A DNA stretch of 23,487 bases from VBDM01 sp035280025 (lineage in GTDB: Bacteria > Pseudomonadota > Gammaproteobacteria > Burkholderiales > SG8-39), in contig DATEGT010000200.1 in NCBI GenBank assembly GCA_035280025.1, forward strand, positions 1 to 23,487. Reading direction: 5' to 3'. Both the position numbers and the translations under genes were made by a program. Positions 1 through 7,143 of this stretch are shown here, in pieces. Numbering within the stretch: the first letter of the stretch is position 1; the number at the start of each line of letters is the position of its first letter. A model generated the notes under the pieces. The model was given only the letters and a program-made list of their open reading frames with translations. It was not told the origin of the DNA and did no database searches.

Positions 1-1
1 C

Positions 2-523
2 AACCCGTTCCGCGTGCTCTTCCCCGCACCGCTCGATGGCCCCGGACCGAACGCGCTGCTGCAGAATAGCCCATTCATGGGCGTGCATCCGCCGCTCTTG
101 TACACGGGTTACGTCGGGATGTCAGTGCCGTTCAGCCTCGCGATCGGTGCACTGTTCGCGGGACGGCTTGGCGCTGACTGGCCCAAGTTGATCCGACGCT
201 GGACCATGGTCCCCTGGACGTTTCTGTCGCTCGGCATTCTGGCCGGTGCGTGGTGGTCGTACGAGGTACTTGGCTGGGGCGGCTACTGGGCCTGGGATCC
301 CGTCGAGAATGCGTCGTTCATGCCATGGCTCACGGCGACCGCATTCCTGCATTCGGTAATGGTGCAGGAACGGCGTGGCATGCTGAAAATGTGGACGATC
401 ACGCTGATCGTCTCGACATTTCTCCTCACGGTCCCGGGCACCACGACGCCCGAGCCGAATCCCATGAAGTTCGACTGGATCATCGACACCATCATGCCGC
501 CCGCATCCGCCGCAGTGAGGTAG
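2..523 (+). CDS. ccmF: CcmF/CcsA-type cytochrome c haem lyase fragment, truncated at both ends
   Basis: Fragment of the CcmF family, integral membrane proteins that handle haem and ligate it to apocytochrome c on the outer face of the cytoplasmic membrane. The frame is open from base 2, so the 5' end lies outside the window. It shows the family's HPPLLYTGY segment and the WWD haem-handling motif WGGYWAWDPVEN (about bases 272-307), followed by hydrophobic helices and QERRGMLKMW. Family homology stops at TFLLT (base 430). The expected continuation, roughly GTFxTRSGV, is absent. The remaining codons to the stop at 521-523 read through the antisense of the neighbouring transferase and are not CcmF. 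Lines 61-120, 241-300 and 361-420 are 110/180 GC, clearly below the adjacent transferase. The QERRGMLK wording suggests a CcmF from outside the Proteobacteria, from memory of the family only. Probably non-functional here, or part of an assembly chimera. Confidence 0.8.
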   Translation, partial: NPFRVLFPAPLDGPGPNALLQNSPFMGVHPPLLYTGYVGMSVPFSLAIGALFAGRLGADWPKLIRRWTMVPWTFLSLGILAGAWWSYEVLGWGGYWAWDPVENASFMPWLTATAFLHSVMVQERRGMLKMWTITLIVSTFLLTVPGTTTPEPNPMKFDWIIDTIMPPASAAVR

Positions 524-1587
524 ACGGTGCCGCCCTGGGGGAGCGCGCCGTGCCCGAAGTTCTGCGCGCGCCTCATGTCGATCAGCTTCGCTCGCGCCTT
601 GAGGTAGTCCGGGTCGAGCATCTGGGAGGACTTGACGTCCATCGCCTTCGGGTCGGCGACGTAGCGGTACGCGTCGGCGAACGCCAGCTTCACCGCCTCG
701 ATCTGGAGGTGCACGCTGTCGGGCGAATCGACCGGGTAGTCGGCGACGTCGAAGTTCGAGAGGATGCCGAGCGCCATCAGGCACACGATCCCCTGGCCGT
801 TCGGAGGAATTTCGTGGACGGTGAGGCCGCGGTAGTCCTGGCTGATCGTCCCCACCCAGTCGTTCGTGTGCGCGGCGAGGTCGGCGCGCGTCATCGCGCC
901 GCCGGTCTTCTTCGCGTAGGCTTCGATTCTCTCGGCGAGATCCCCGCGGTAGAAAGCTTCTCCTTTTGTCGCGGCGATCTTTTCCAGGGTCTTCGCCTGG
1001 TCAGGAAAGCGGAAGATCTCGCCCACGCGGGGGGAGCGGCCGCCGGGGAGGAAGCCCTCCGCGAAGCCGGGCTGGTCGCGCAGTTCCGGCACCTGCGGGT
1101 CCCAGCGCTCGGCGACGAAAGGCGAGACGGGATAGCCGTTGGCCGCGTACTCCATCGCCGGCTCGAACAGCTTCGCGAAGGGAAGCTTGCCGAATTTCCG
1201 CGAGAGCTCGACCCACGCGGAGACGCAGCCCGGCACCGACACGCTGTCCCAGCCGCGCACGGGCATCGCCTTGCGGCCCTTGAAGTATTCCAGAGTCCAC
1301 GCGGCGGGCGAGCGTCCCGAGGCGTTCAGCCCGTGGAGCGCTTTGCCGTCCCAGACGATGGCGAAAGCGTCGCTGCCGATGCCGTTCGAGATCGGCTCGA
1401 CGACGGTGAGCGTGATCGCGGTGGCGAGCGCCGCGTCGACGGCGCTGCCTCCGGCGAGCAGCATCCGCAGGCCCGCCTGCGCGGCGAGCGGTTGCGAGGT
1501 GGAGACCACGTTGCGGGCCAGGGTCGGGCGGCGGAACGTGCGGTACGGCGTGTCGAAAACGACGGGTTTTGCGGCTCGCTGCAGCAT
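283..1587 (-). pseudogene. Gamma-glutamyltransferase family protein, 3'-truncated
   Basis: Ntn-hydrolase of the gamma-glutamyltransferase family, which cleaves gamma-glutamyl bonds such as in glutathione after self-processing into large and small subunits. Residues 1-386 match the family: LAGGSAVDAALA near 44-56, NGIGSDAFAIVWDG near 68-81, PPNGQG at 261-266, and the processing/catalytic Thr354 in the context QGGTVYL. The small subunit starts normally and reaches GFGSGVVVPGT (residues 376-386, base 430). There the expected GISLQNRG-like continuation is replaced by residues translated from the antisense of the CcmF fragment, to a stop at 283. Only about 33 residues of the small subunit remain, so roughly 140 residues are missing and activity is unlikely. 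The most similar type I recall is the YwrD-like branch. It starts 13 bases after metY on the same strand, suggesting cotranscription. The start ATG is at 1587. Confidence 0.8.
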
Positions 1588-1600
1588 CGGGATCTCAGGT

Positions 1601-2902
1601 TCAGGATTTCGAAGCGATTGAAAGCGAATTGTCTATGTCCCAGAGGATATCGTCCAGCGTCTCGAGCCCGACCGAGATGCGGATCATGTCCGGGGTGACA
1701 CCCGCCTTAGCCTGCTCCTCTTCCGACATCTGCCGGTGAGTGGTCGAGGCCGGGTGGATAACGAGGGTCTTGGCGTCGCCGATGTTGGCGAGATGGCTCA
1801 TGAAGGTCGCCGCCTCTATGAATTTCTGGCCCGCCTCGTTTGCGTTTCGGCCACCGCCCTTCACGCCGAAGTTGAGCAGGCCGCTCGCCCCCTTGGGAAG
1901 ATACTTCCGGGCGAGCTCGTAGTACTTGCTGTTCGGCAGGCCCGGGTAGTTGACCCAGGACACCCGCGGATGGCTTTCGAGGAACTTCGCGACCGCGAGC
2001 GCGTTCGCGCAGTGCCTTTCCATCCTCACAGGCAGCGTTTCCAGGCCCTGCAGCAGCATCCAGGAGTTGAAAGGCGAAAGCGACGGCCCGAAGGTGCGCA
2101 GCGTCTCCATGCGCGCCTTCATGGTGTAGCCGAAATCGCCGAAGGTCTCGTGGAAGATGACGCCGTGGTAGCCGCGCGAGGGCTCGGTCATCCCGGGGAA
2201 GTTGCCGTTGCCCCAGGGGAATTTCCCGGACTCGACGATGATCCCGCCCATGGTCGTGCCGTGGCCGCCGATGTACTTGGTCGCCGAGTGCACCACGATG
2301 TCCGCGCCCCACTCGAAAGGCCGGCAGAGGTACGGCGAGGGCACGGTGTTGTCGACCATGAGGGGAATCCCCGCTTCGCGCGCAATCCTGCCGATCGCCT
2401 CGAGGTCGACGATGTTGATGAGCGGATTGCCGAGCGTCTCGGCGTAGAGGAGCTTGGTGTTCTTCTTCAACGCGCGCCTGAAATTCTCGGGATCGTCGGG
2501 GTCGACGAAGGTCGTGTCGATGCCGAGCTTGCGCAAATTCACTTCGAGCAGCGTGTAGGTGCCTCCGTAGAGGGTCGAAGCGCTGACGATATGGTCGCCG
2601 CCCTGGCACAGGGTGAGGATCGCGGTCATCTCGGCGGCCTGCCCCGTGGCGGTGGCGACGGCCGCGCGCCCGCCCTCGAGCGCGGCGACCCGCTCCTCGA
2701 GCACCGCCGTGGTCGGGTTGGACAGGCGCGTATAGACGTTGCCGAACGTCTGGAGGTTGAAAAGGCTCGCCGCGTGATCGGCCGAGTCGAACACGTACGA
2801 GGTGGTCTGGTACAGCGGCACCGCGCGCGAGCCGGTCGCCGGATCCGGGATCTGGCCGGCGTGGAGCGCGAGCGTTTCGATGCCGAACTTGCGGTCAGCC
2901 AT
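1601..2902 (-). CDS. metY: O-acetylhomoserine sulfhydrylase (aminocarboxypropyltransferase)
   Basis: PLP-dependent cytosolic enzyme of the Cys/Met metabolism family. It makes homocysteine (or methionine) from O-acetyl-L-homoserine and sulfide (or methanethiol). Its 433 residues match the usual MetY length. It has the N-terminal ETLALHAGQ and YQTTSYVF segments, YTRLSNPTT near residues 57-65, the cofactor-phosphate region around residues 85-91, the cofactor-contacting VDNTVPSPYL near 183-192, and the Schiff-base lysine K209 in HSATKYIGGHG. The long C-terminal part with HPASTTHRQ and IRISVGLE is characteristic of MetY rather than MetB/MetC. ATG at 2902 has no convincing Shine-Dalgarno, but the homology begins immediately (MADRKFGIETLALHAG). 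It leads a two-gene - strand unit with the truncated transferase. Divergent from the response regulator at 3026, with 123 bases between them that hold an extended -10 and a 9-bp inverted repeat. Confidence 0.96.
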   Translation of the reverse strand: MADRKFGIETLALHAGQIPDPATGSRAVPLYQTTSYVFDSADHAASLFNLQTFGNVYTRLSNPTTAVLEERVAALEGGRAAVATATGQAAEMTAILTLCQGGDHIVSASTLYGGTYTLLEVNLRKLGIDTTFVDPDDPENFRRALKKNTKLLYAETLGNPLINIVDLEAIGRIAREAGIPLMVDNTVPSPYLCRPFEWGADIVVHSATKYIGGHGTTMGGIIVESGKFPWGNGNFPGMTEPSRGYHGVIFHETFGDFGYTMKARMETLRTFGPSLSPFNSWMLLQGLETLPVRMERHCANALAVAKFLESHPRVSWVNYPGLPNSKYYELARKYLPKGASGLLNFGVKGGGRNANEAGQKFIEAATFMSHLANIGDAKTLVIHPASTTHRQMSEEEQAKAGVTPDMIRISVGLETLDDILWDIDNSLSIASKS

Positions 2903-2932
2903 GAATGCGGGGAATTGTTGCCGACGTTCCGG

Positions 2933-2941
2933 AATATATCA
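2933..2941 (-). promoter_or_regulatory. Extended -10 element for metY
   Basis: Read on the minus strand this is TGATATATT, that is TGn followed by TATATT, a good extended -10 hexamer standing out in GC-rich sequence. Initiation would fall near base 2926, giving a leader of about 23 bases before the metY ATG. No convincing -35 is visible at 16-18 bases, which an extended -10 can tolerate. The call rests on sequence pattern only. Confidence 0.45.
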
Positions 2942-2945
2942 TGCG

Positions 2946-2978
2946 TCGGCGAGCGGAAACCCGGCATCGGCTCGCCGA
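2946..2978. repeat. 9-bp perfect inverted repeat in the metY/regulator divergent gap
   Basis: TCGGCGAGC (2946-2954) and GCTCGCCGA (2970-2978) are perfect reverse complements separated by 15 bases. The left arm begins 5 bases from the metY extended -10, on its upstream side, and the whole element lies upstream of both divergent genes. The position suits an operator for metY or for both genes. A stem-loop is also possible, but it would lie outside the predicted metY transcript, so a riboswitch is unlikely. Confidence 0.5.
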
Positions 2979-3025
2979 TTTGATTTTGTCGAGGCGTTCT
3001 GTGACACTGGAATTCCGAGGACTTC

Positions 3026-3427
3026 GTGCTTCGCAAGAACATGAGTGCTCAACGGGCGCATACGATCCTCCTTGTCGAGGACGATCCTGACCTCGCCAAG
3101 CTGGTCAGGTTCAGGCTGGAGCGCGAGGGATGGAGCGTGCGCCACGTCAGCGACGGAGAGCAGGCGCAGCGCGAGTTCTCGGCTTCCCCGCAACCCGATC
3201 TGGTATTGCTCGACGTGATGCTGCCCTATCGGAACGGCTACGAGCTCCTCGCGGAGCTGCGCCGGCGCAAGGGATGGGAGGCGCTGCCCGTCCTCATGCT
3301 GACGAGCCGCGGCAAGGAGCAGGACGTGGTGAAGGGGCTCGCGCTGGGGGCGAACGACTACCTCAGCAAGCCGTTCAGGCCGGCCGAGCTGGTTGCGCGC
3401 GTGCGCAAGCTTCTGCCCAAGAGTTGA
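3026..3427 (+). CDS. Single-domain response regulator (CheY-like receiver)
   Basis: A lone receiver domain with no DNA-binding or enzymatic output; such proteins act by protein-protein contact or as phosphorelay intermediates. Visible residues are the acidic pair in LLVEDD (E18-D20), the phosphoacceptor D63 in LVLLDVMLP, the switch Thr in MLTS, and the conserved lysine in SKPF. The chosen start is GTG 3026 because GAGG at 3017-3020 sits 5 bases upstream. ATG 3041 is the alternative and would shorten the protein by five residues to 128; it has no Shine-Dalgarno. It is followed 3 bases later by the YaiO-type gene and is the first gene of a four-gene + operon ending with a glycosyltransferase. 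That suggests it controls or allosterically gates polysaccharide production. No cognate kinase is in the same operon; the nearest kinases lie at 7140-8894 and further downstream. Confidence 0.9.
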   Translation: MLRKNMSAQRAHTILLVEDDPDLAKLVRFRLEREGWSVRHVSDGEQAQREFSASPQPDLVLLDVMLPYRNGYELLAELRRRKGWEALPVLMLTSRGKEQDVVKGLALGANDYLSKPFRPAELVARVRKLLPKS

Positions 3428-3430
3428 ACG

Positions 3431-4279
3431 GTGCGCTCCGTCGATCCGCGTCTCCGCCTCGCGTCTGCCGTTCTGTGCTTGTCGTGCGCCTGGAGCGTTC
3501 TGGCGCAGGACGCGAGCCCTGGCGCGACGCCTGCAGGGGCCGCGAAGCCCGACGCCGCCAACCCGCGACAATCGGGAACGCCCGGGCAGACCGAAGTCGC
3601 CGCGAGCTATTCGCGCGAGTGGCTCAAGTACAACCCGGACGACTGGATCGATACGCGCGTAGAGGCCTTGCACAAATTCGCCGACCGCGCGCTCATCACC
3701 GGGGCCGCGACCGAATCGCAGCGCTACGGCCTTCGCGACACGACGGCGTCGCTGGGCGGCTATTACCCGCTCGCCGCGCGCACCACCGTGTACGCCGAAG
3801 TCGCCGCGAGCGGGACGCACCGTGTTCTTCCCAAGGACTCCGAGTACCTTCAGCTGACGCAGTCTTTCGGAACGGGCTGGGGCGTGCTTGCCGGCTACAA
3901 GCACGTCGACTACAACAGCACGAAGGTCGAGATCGGCGATCTCACTCTCGAGAAGTATTTTTCCAGCTACCGGGCGGCGTTTACCGCGTTTCCCAGCCAC
4001 TCGAGCACGGCCGGAAACGCCGCGAGCTACCGCCTGCAGCTTAGCGCCTACTACGGCGAGAACGAGCAGAGCAACGTACAGGTGGTCCTCGTCAAGGGGA
4101 CCGAGGTGGACAAGCCGACCGGGATCGATCAGGTGGTTGCGACCTCGGTGAAGAGCGGAGCCCTCTTCGGACGCCATTGGCTCCATCGCAGCTGGTCGCT
4201 CACCTGGAGCGTCGGGCGAACGCTCCAGGAGACCGCCACTCGCAATTCGGCGAGCGTCGGGCTGCGCTACCGCTTCTAG
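3431..4279 (+). CDS. YaiO-family outer-membrane beta-barrel protein
   Basis: 282 residues with an N-terminal signal peptide (basic start, hydrophobic core near residues 10-24, cleavage probably after VLAQ or VLA). A low-complexity Ala/Pro-rich linker follows to about residue 50, then a beta-rich domain with alternating aromatic strands ending in VGLRYRF. The terminal phenylalanine preceded by alternating hydrophobics is the usual signal for barrel insertion by BAM. The pattern EVAASYSREWL near 57-67 and repeated YY/GY strands fit the YaiO family. In E. coli, yaiO lies close to yaiP, a family-2 glycosyltransferase, so pairing with the glycosyltransferase two genes downstream matches a known association. 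The likely role is outer-membrane passage or anchoring of a glycan, which is inference. It starts at GTG 3431, three bases after the regulator stop, so translation is probably coupled. Confidence 0.8.
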   Translation: MRSVDPRLRLASAVLCLSCAWSVLAQDASPGATPAGAAKPDAANPRQSGTPGQTEVAASYSREWLKYNPDDWIDTRVEALHKFADRALITGAATESQRYGLRDTTASLGGYYPLAARTTVYAEVAASGTHRVLPKDSEYLQLTQSFGTGWGVLAGYKHVDYNSTKVEIGDLTLEKYFSSYRAAFTAFPSHSSTAGNAASYRLQLSAYYGENEQSNVQVVLVKGTEVDKPTGIDQVVATSVKSGALFGRHWLHRSWSLTWSVGRTLQETATRNSASVGLRYRF

Positions 4280-4296
4280 CCGGCCCGGGAGCGCCG

Positions 4297-5334
4297 GTGA
4301 TCCCGCCTCTTGAGAATATGGAAGGCCTGCTCGGCGTGCTGGCGCTGCTGATGACGGGTTGCGCCGCGCTGCTGGGGCTCGCGTTCGCCATCCGCTTCGC
4401 GCGGGAATTCGGCGAGCGCAGGCAGCGGCGCTTTCGCGACCGGTGGGAGCCGGTGCTCCATGCTCGCATGGCGGGAGAGCGCGATCCCCTTCCGCGCCTG
4501 GCGCGCTCGGAGCGGGCTATGTTTCTCGCCCTGTGGTTGCATATGCTCGGTTATGTGCGCGACGAGGCCGCCGAGAATCTGAACGGCGTCGCGCGCGAGC
4601 TGGGGCTCGAGAGCTATGTGTTGCGTTCCCTCGATAGCGCGCGGGCGTGGCTCCGCATCCTCGCGACCCGAGCGGTCGCCGCGCTTCGACTCGAGCAGGC
4701 GACCGGGCGCCTCCTCGCCAAGGCGGCGCAGAGCCGCCGCCACTCCTCGCTCGCCGCGGTGCGCGCCTTGTTGCTGATACGTCCTGAGGCGGGGCTTGCC
4801 GCCTTGCAGACGCTGTTGGGCCATCTCGAATGGTCGCCCCAGTTGGTCGTCGAAACGTTCAAGACCGGCGGGGCCGCGGCGTGCGAGGTGCTGGGCGATA
4901 TGATCGGCGCGGCGCTACCCGGGAAGGCCAAGCAGCTGATCCGGGTGGCCGAGCTGCTCGAGGATCCGTCCCTTCTCCCGGCGCTTCGCCGGCGGCTACT
5001 CTCGAACCGCGAGGAGGAGGAGGTCGGCGCGATCCTGCATTTCCTTGGAAAGTTCGGCTCCGCGGCGGACCGGGTCGCGGTGCGGTCCTTCCTGTCGCAC
5101 CCGGCCTGGGTAGTTCGGGTTCAGGCGGCCGCGGCGATGGGCCGCATAGGCCTTCCCGAGGACCACGCGCCCCTGCTGCTCCTCGTGCGCGACGCGCACT
5201 GGTGGGTGCGCTACCGCGCCGCGCAGTCGCTCGTGAGGCTTCTCGGCCCGGCGGCGGCGCTACGGCTGCGCGAGCGGGACCCCGACGCCCGCACGCGCGA
5301 GATGCTGGACCGCGCAATGGCGGAGCCGGAGTAG
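4297..5334 (+). CDS. Membrane-anchored HEAT-repeat protein of the glycosyltransferase operon
   Basis: About 345 residues. One hydrophobic N-terminal helix (residues ~9-31), then a positively charged stretch (FGERRQRRFRDRW) that predicts a cytoplasmic body. The rest is alpha-helical. The C-terminal part carries HEAT/PBS-like repeats, clearest at FLSHPAWVVRVQAAAAMGRI (about 270-289) and the following VRDAHWWVRYRAAQSLVRLL. These helical repeats are protein-binding scaffolds, so a plausible role is holding the adjacent glycosyltransferase or its regulator at the inner membrane. No enzymatic motif was seen. Start chosen: GTG 4297, with GGGAG at 4287-4291 five bases upstream; ATG 4318 is an alternative that drops seven residues. 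It lies 17 bases after the YaiO gene and 5 bases before the glycosyltransferase. I know of no assigned function for this arrangement. Confidence 0.75.
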   Translation: MIPPLENMEGLLGVLALLMTGCAALLGLAFAIRFAREFGERRQRRFRDRWEPVLHARMAGERDPLPRLARSERAMFLALWLHMLGYVRDEAAENLNGVARELGLESYVLRSLDSARAWLRILATRAVAALRLEQATGRLLAKAAQSRRHSSLAAVRALLLIRPEAGLAALQTLLGHLEWSPQLVVETFKTGGAAACEVLGDMIGAALPGKAKQLIRVAELLEDPSLLPALRRRLLSNREEEEVGAILHFLGKFGSAADRVAVRSFLSHPAWVVRVQAAAAMGRIGLPEDHAPLLLLVRDAHWWVRYRAAQSLVRLLGPAAALRLRERDPDARTREMLDRAMAEPE

Positions 5335-5339
5335 CCGGC

Positions 5340-6746
5340 ATGCAAGCCATCGTGCTCGGCATCACCTGGCTGCTGGGGGGCTACGTTATTGCCTGCTCCG
5401 CCGCGCAGATCGTCGTCAGCCTCATGACCTACCGCATCATCAGCCGCGGCAGGCAATTCCGGCGGGCGGAGGTCGCAGAGTTCCTGCTGACCGGCCTGGA
5501 GCCTCCGGTGAGCGTCATCGTGCCGGCGTACAACGAGGAAAAGACCATCGTGACCTCGGTGCGGTCGATGCTGCAGCTGCGCTACGCGGATTACGAGGTG
5601 ATCGTCGTGAACGACGGCTCCCGCGACGGCACCTTGGCCGAGCTGACGGCCGCGTTCGGCCTCAGGCCTTTTCCCCAGGCGTACAACGCCCGGCTGCGGA
5701 CCCAGCCGGTCCGCGGCGTCTATCACTCCCCGTCGCATCCCATGCTGTGCGTGATCGACAAGGAAAACGGCGGCGGCAAGGCCGACGCCAACAACTGCGG
5801 GATCAACGCGGCACGGTTTCCGCTCTTTTGCTGCGTCGACGCCGATTCGGTGCTCGAGCGCGACAGCCTTTTGCGCGCGGTCCAGCCCTTCATCGAGGAC
5901 CCGCGTACGGTCGCCTGCGGAGGGACGGTGCGGCTCGCAAACGGCTGCAGTGTGAAGGACGGTCATCTGCTGAAGGCGGGGCTGCCCGGGAGCTGGCTCG
6001 CCCGGTTCCAGATCCTCGAGTATCTGCGCGGATTTCTGTTCGGTCGCATGGGCTGGTCCCAGGTGAACGGATTGCTGATCATCTCCGGCGCTTTCGGCCT
6101 GATGCACACGGACACGGTGGTCGAGGCCGGAGGCTACGATCCGGGCGCGGTGGGCGAAGACATGGAGCTCGTCGTGCGCATGCACCGCGTCCTCAACCGC
6201 AAGCGGCGGCGCCACCGCATCGTCTACGTCCCGGAGCCGGTGTGCTGGACCGAGGCCCCCGAGGACCTCGCCACGCTGCGCAGCCAGCGGACCCGGTGGC
6301 AGCGAGGGCTGTGCGAGAGCCTGTGGCTGAACCGCGGAATGCTGTGGGCCTGGCCGCCCAGCGTCGCGGGCTGGATCGCGTTCCCCTACTTCGTGCTGTT
6401 CGAATGGGCGACGCCCTTCTTCGAGACAGTCGGCTACCTTACGCTCGCGTACGTGCTTCTCATGCAGGGCGTGCCGGCGAAGCCGGCGGTCCTGCTCCTC
6501 CTCATCGCCGTCGCGTTCGGCGTCTTGCTGTCCTGCGTGGCGCTCCTGCTCGAGGAGATGTCGTTTCACGTCTATCAGCGCAAGGCGGACATGCTCAAGC
6601 TGTTCGCCGTGGCGTTGCTCGAGAATATCGGTTATCGCCAGCTCAATCTCGTGTGGCGGCTCGCCGGAACATGGCAGTGGCTCCGGGGCAAGCAGAAGGC
6701 GTGGGGCGCCATGCCGCGCAGAGGAATCGGCAGGGCCCCGGACTGA
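5340..6746 (+). CDS. Processive family-2 glycosyltransferase (exopolysaccharide synthase type)
   Basis: 468-residue inner-membrane glycosyltransferase of the BcsA/PgaC/hyaluronan-synthase-like GT2 group, transferring sugar from a nucleotide sugar and probably extruding the polymer. All hallmark motifs are present: VSVIVPAYNEE (57-67), the UDP-site D92 in VVNDGSRDGT, the K-A-D segment GGGKADANN (144-152), D167/D169 in CVDADSV, the catalytic-base region E273-D274 in GEDMELV, and Q316-R319-W320 in QRTRWQRG. One helix is at the N-terminus (residues 3-28), with several C-terminal helices (about 341-407 and 418-440). There is no PilZ domain, unlike BcsA, so direct c-di-GMP control by PilZ is not visible. 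ATG 5340 has GGAG at 5328-5331. Last gene of the regulator-YaiO-HEAT operon, ending 4 bases from the convergent receiver gene. The product sugar cannot be told from sequence. Confidence 0.9.
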   Translation: MQAIVLGITWLLGGYVIACSAAQIVVSLMTYRIISRGRQFRRAEVAEFLLTGLEPPVSVIVPAYNEEKTIVTSVRSMLQLRYADYEVIVVNDGSRDGTLAELTAAFGLRPFPQAYNARLRTQPVRGVYHSPSHPMLCVIDKENGGGKADANNCGINAARFPLFCCVDADSVLERDSLLRAVQPFIEDPRTVACGGTVRLANGCSVKDGHLLKAGLPGSWLARFQILEYLRGFLFGRMGWSQVNGLLIISGAFGLMHTDTVVEAGGYDPGAVGEDMELVVRMHRVLNRKRRRHRIVYVPEPVCWTEAPEDLATLRSQRTRWQRGLCESLWLNRGMLWAWPPSVAGWIAFPYFVLFEWATPFFETVGYLTLAYVLLMQGVPAKPAVLLLLIAVAFGVLLSCVALLLEEMSFHVYQRKADMLKLFAVALLENIGYRQLNLVWRLAGTWQWLRGKQKAWGAMPRRGIGRAPD

Positions 6747-6750
6747 GGCG

Positions 6751-7143
6751 TCACGAGGATCCCTTCCACAGGCTTCTGACCTGCTCCGCCAGCGTCATCG
6801 GATCGAAAGGCTTAGCGATAACCCCCAGCGCCCCCAGTCCGCGCAGCCGGCTGATCTCCTCGGTGCGCGCCTTGGCGGTGAGAAACACGACAGGCAACGC
6901 CGCGGTGTCCGCCCGTCGACGGAGCTCGGCGAGCAGCTGAACTCCGTCCATGCCCGGCATCATGACGTCGAGCAGCACGAGCTGCGGGCCGAACTCGGCG
7001 ATCGCCTCCAGCCCCTGCGCCGCCGAGCCGCAGGCGCGCACGCTGAAGCCTCCCACCAATTCGAGCGCGGACACGGTCACCGTGCGGATGTCATCGTCGT
7101 CCTCGATCAGGAGGATTCTCGTCAGATCTCCCGCAGCTCTCAC
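6751..7143 (-). CDS. Single-domain response regulator, coupled to CHASE3 kinase
   Basis: 130-residue receiver with no output domain. Acidic cluster in LLIEDDDD (residues 11-18), phosphoacceptor D59 in LVLLDVMMPGMDG, Thr in FLTAK, conserved lysine in AKPFDP. Start assigned to GTG 7143, which overlaps the upstream kinase stop (GTGA overlap), indicating translational coupling and making it a likely direct partner of that kinase. No ATG is available in frame near the domain start; a CTG at 7131 is possible but less likely. Last gene of the four-gene - operon, converging on the glycosyltransferase gene with only 4 bases between stops. Confidence 0.88.
   Translation of the reverse strand: MRAAGDLTRILLIEDDDDIRTVTVSALELVGGFSVRACGSAAQGLEAIAEFGPQLVLLDVMMPGMDGVQLLAELRRRADTAALPVVFLTAKARTEEISRLRGLGALGVIAKPFDPMTLAEQVRSLWKGSS

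Noticed and set aside
2903..3025. SAM or SAH riboswitch upstream of metY
   Set aside because: The predicted leader is only about 23 bases and the inverted repeat lies upstream of the -10; no conserved riboswitch core was recognised.
5211..6569. Minus-strand 452-codon frame over the glycosyltransferase
   Set aside because: Low-complexity antisense shadow without motifs; the + frame carries every GT2 motif.
6747..6750. Intrinsic terminator between the convergent glycosyltransferase and receiver genes
   Set aside because: Only four bases separate the stops and no GC stem followed by a T-run is visible on either strand.
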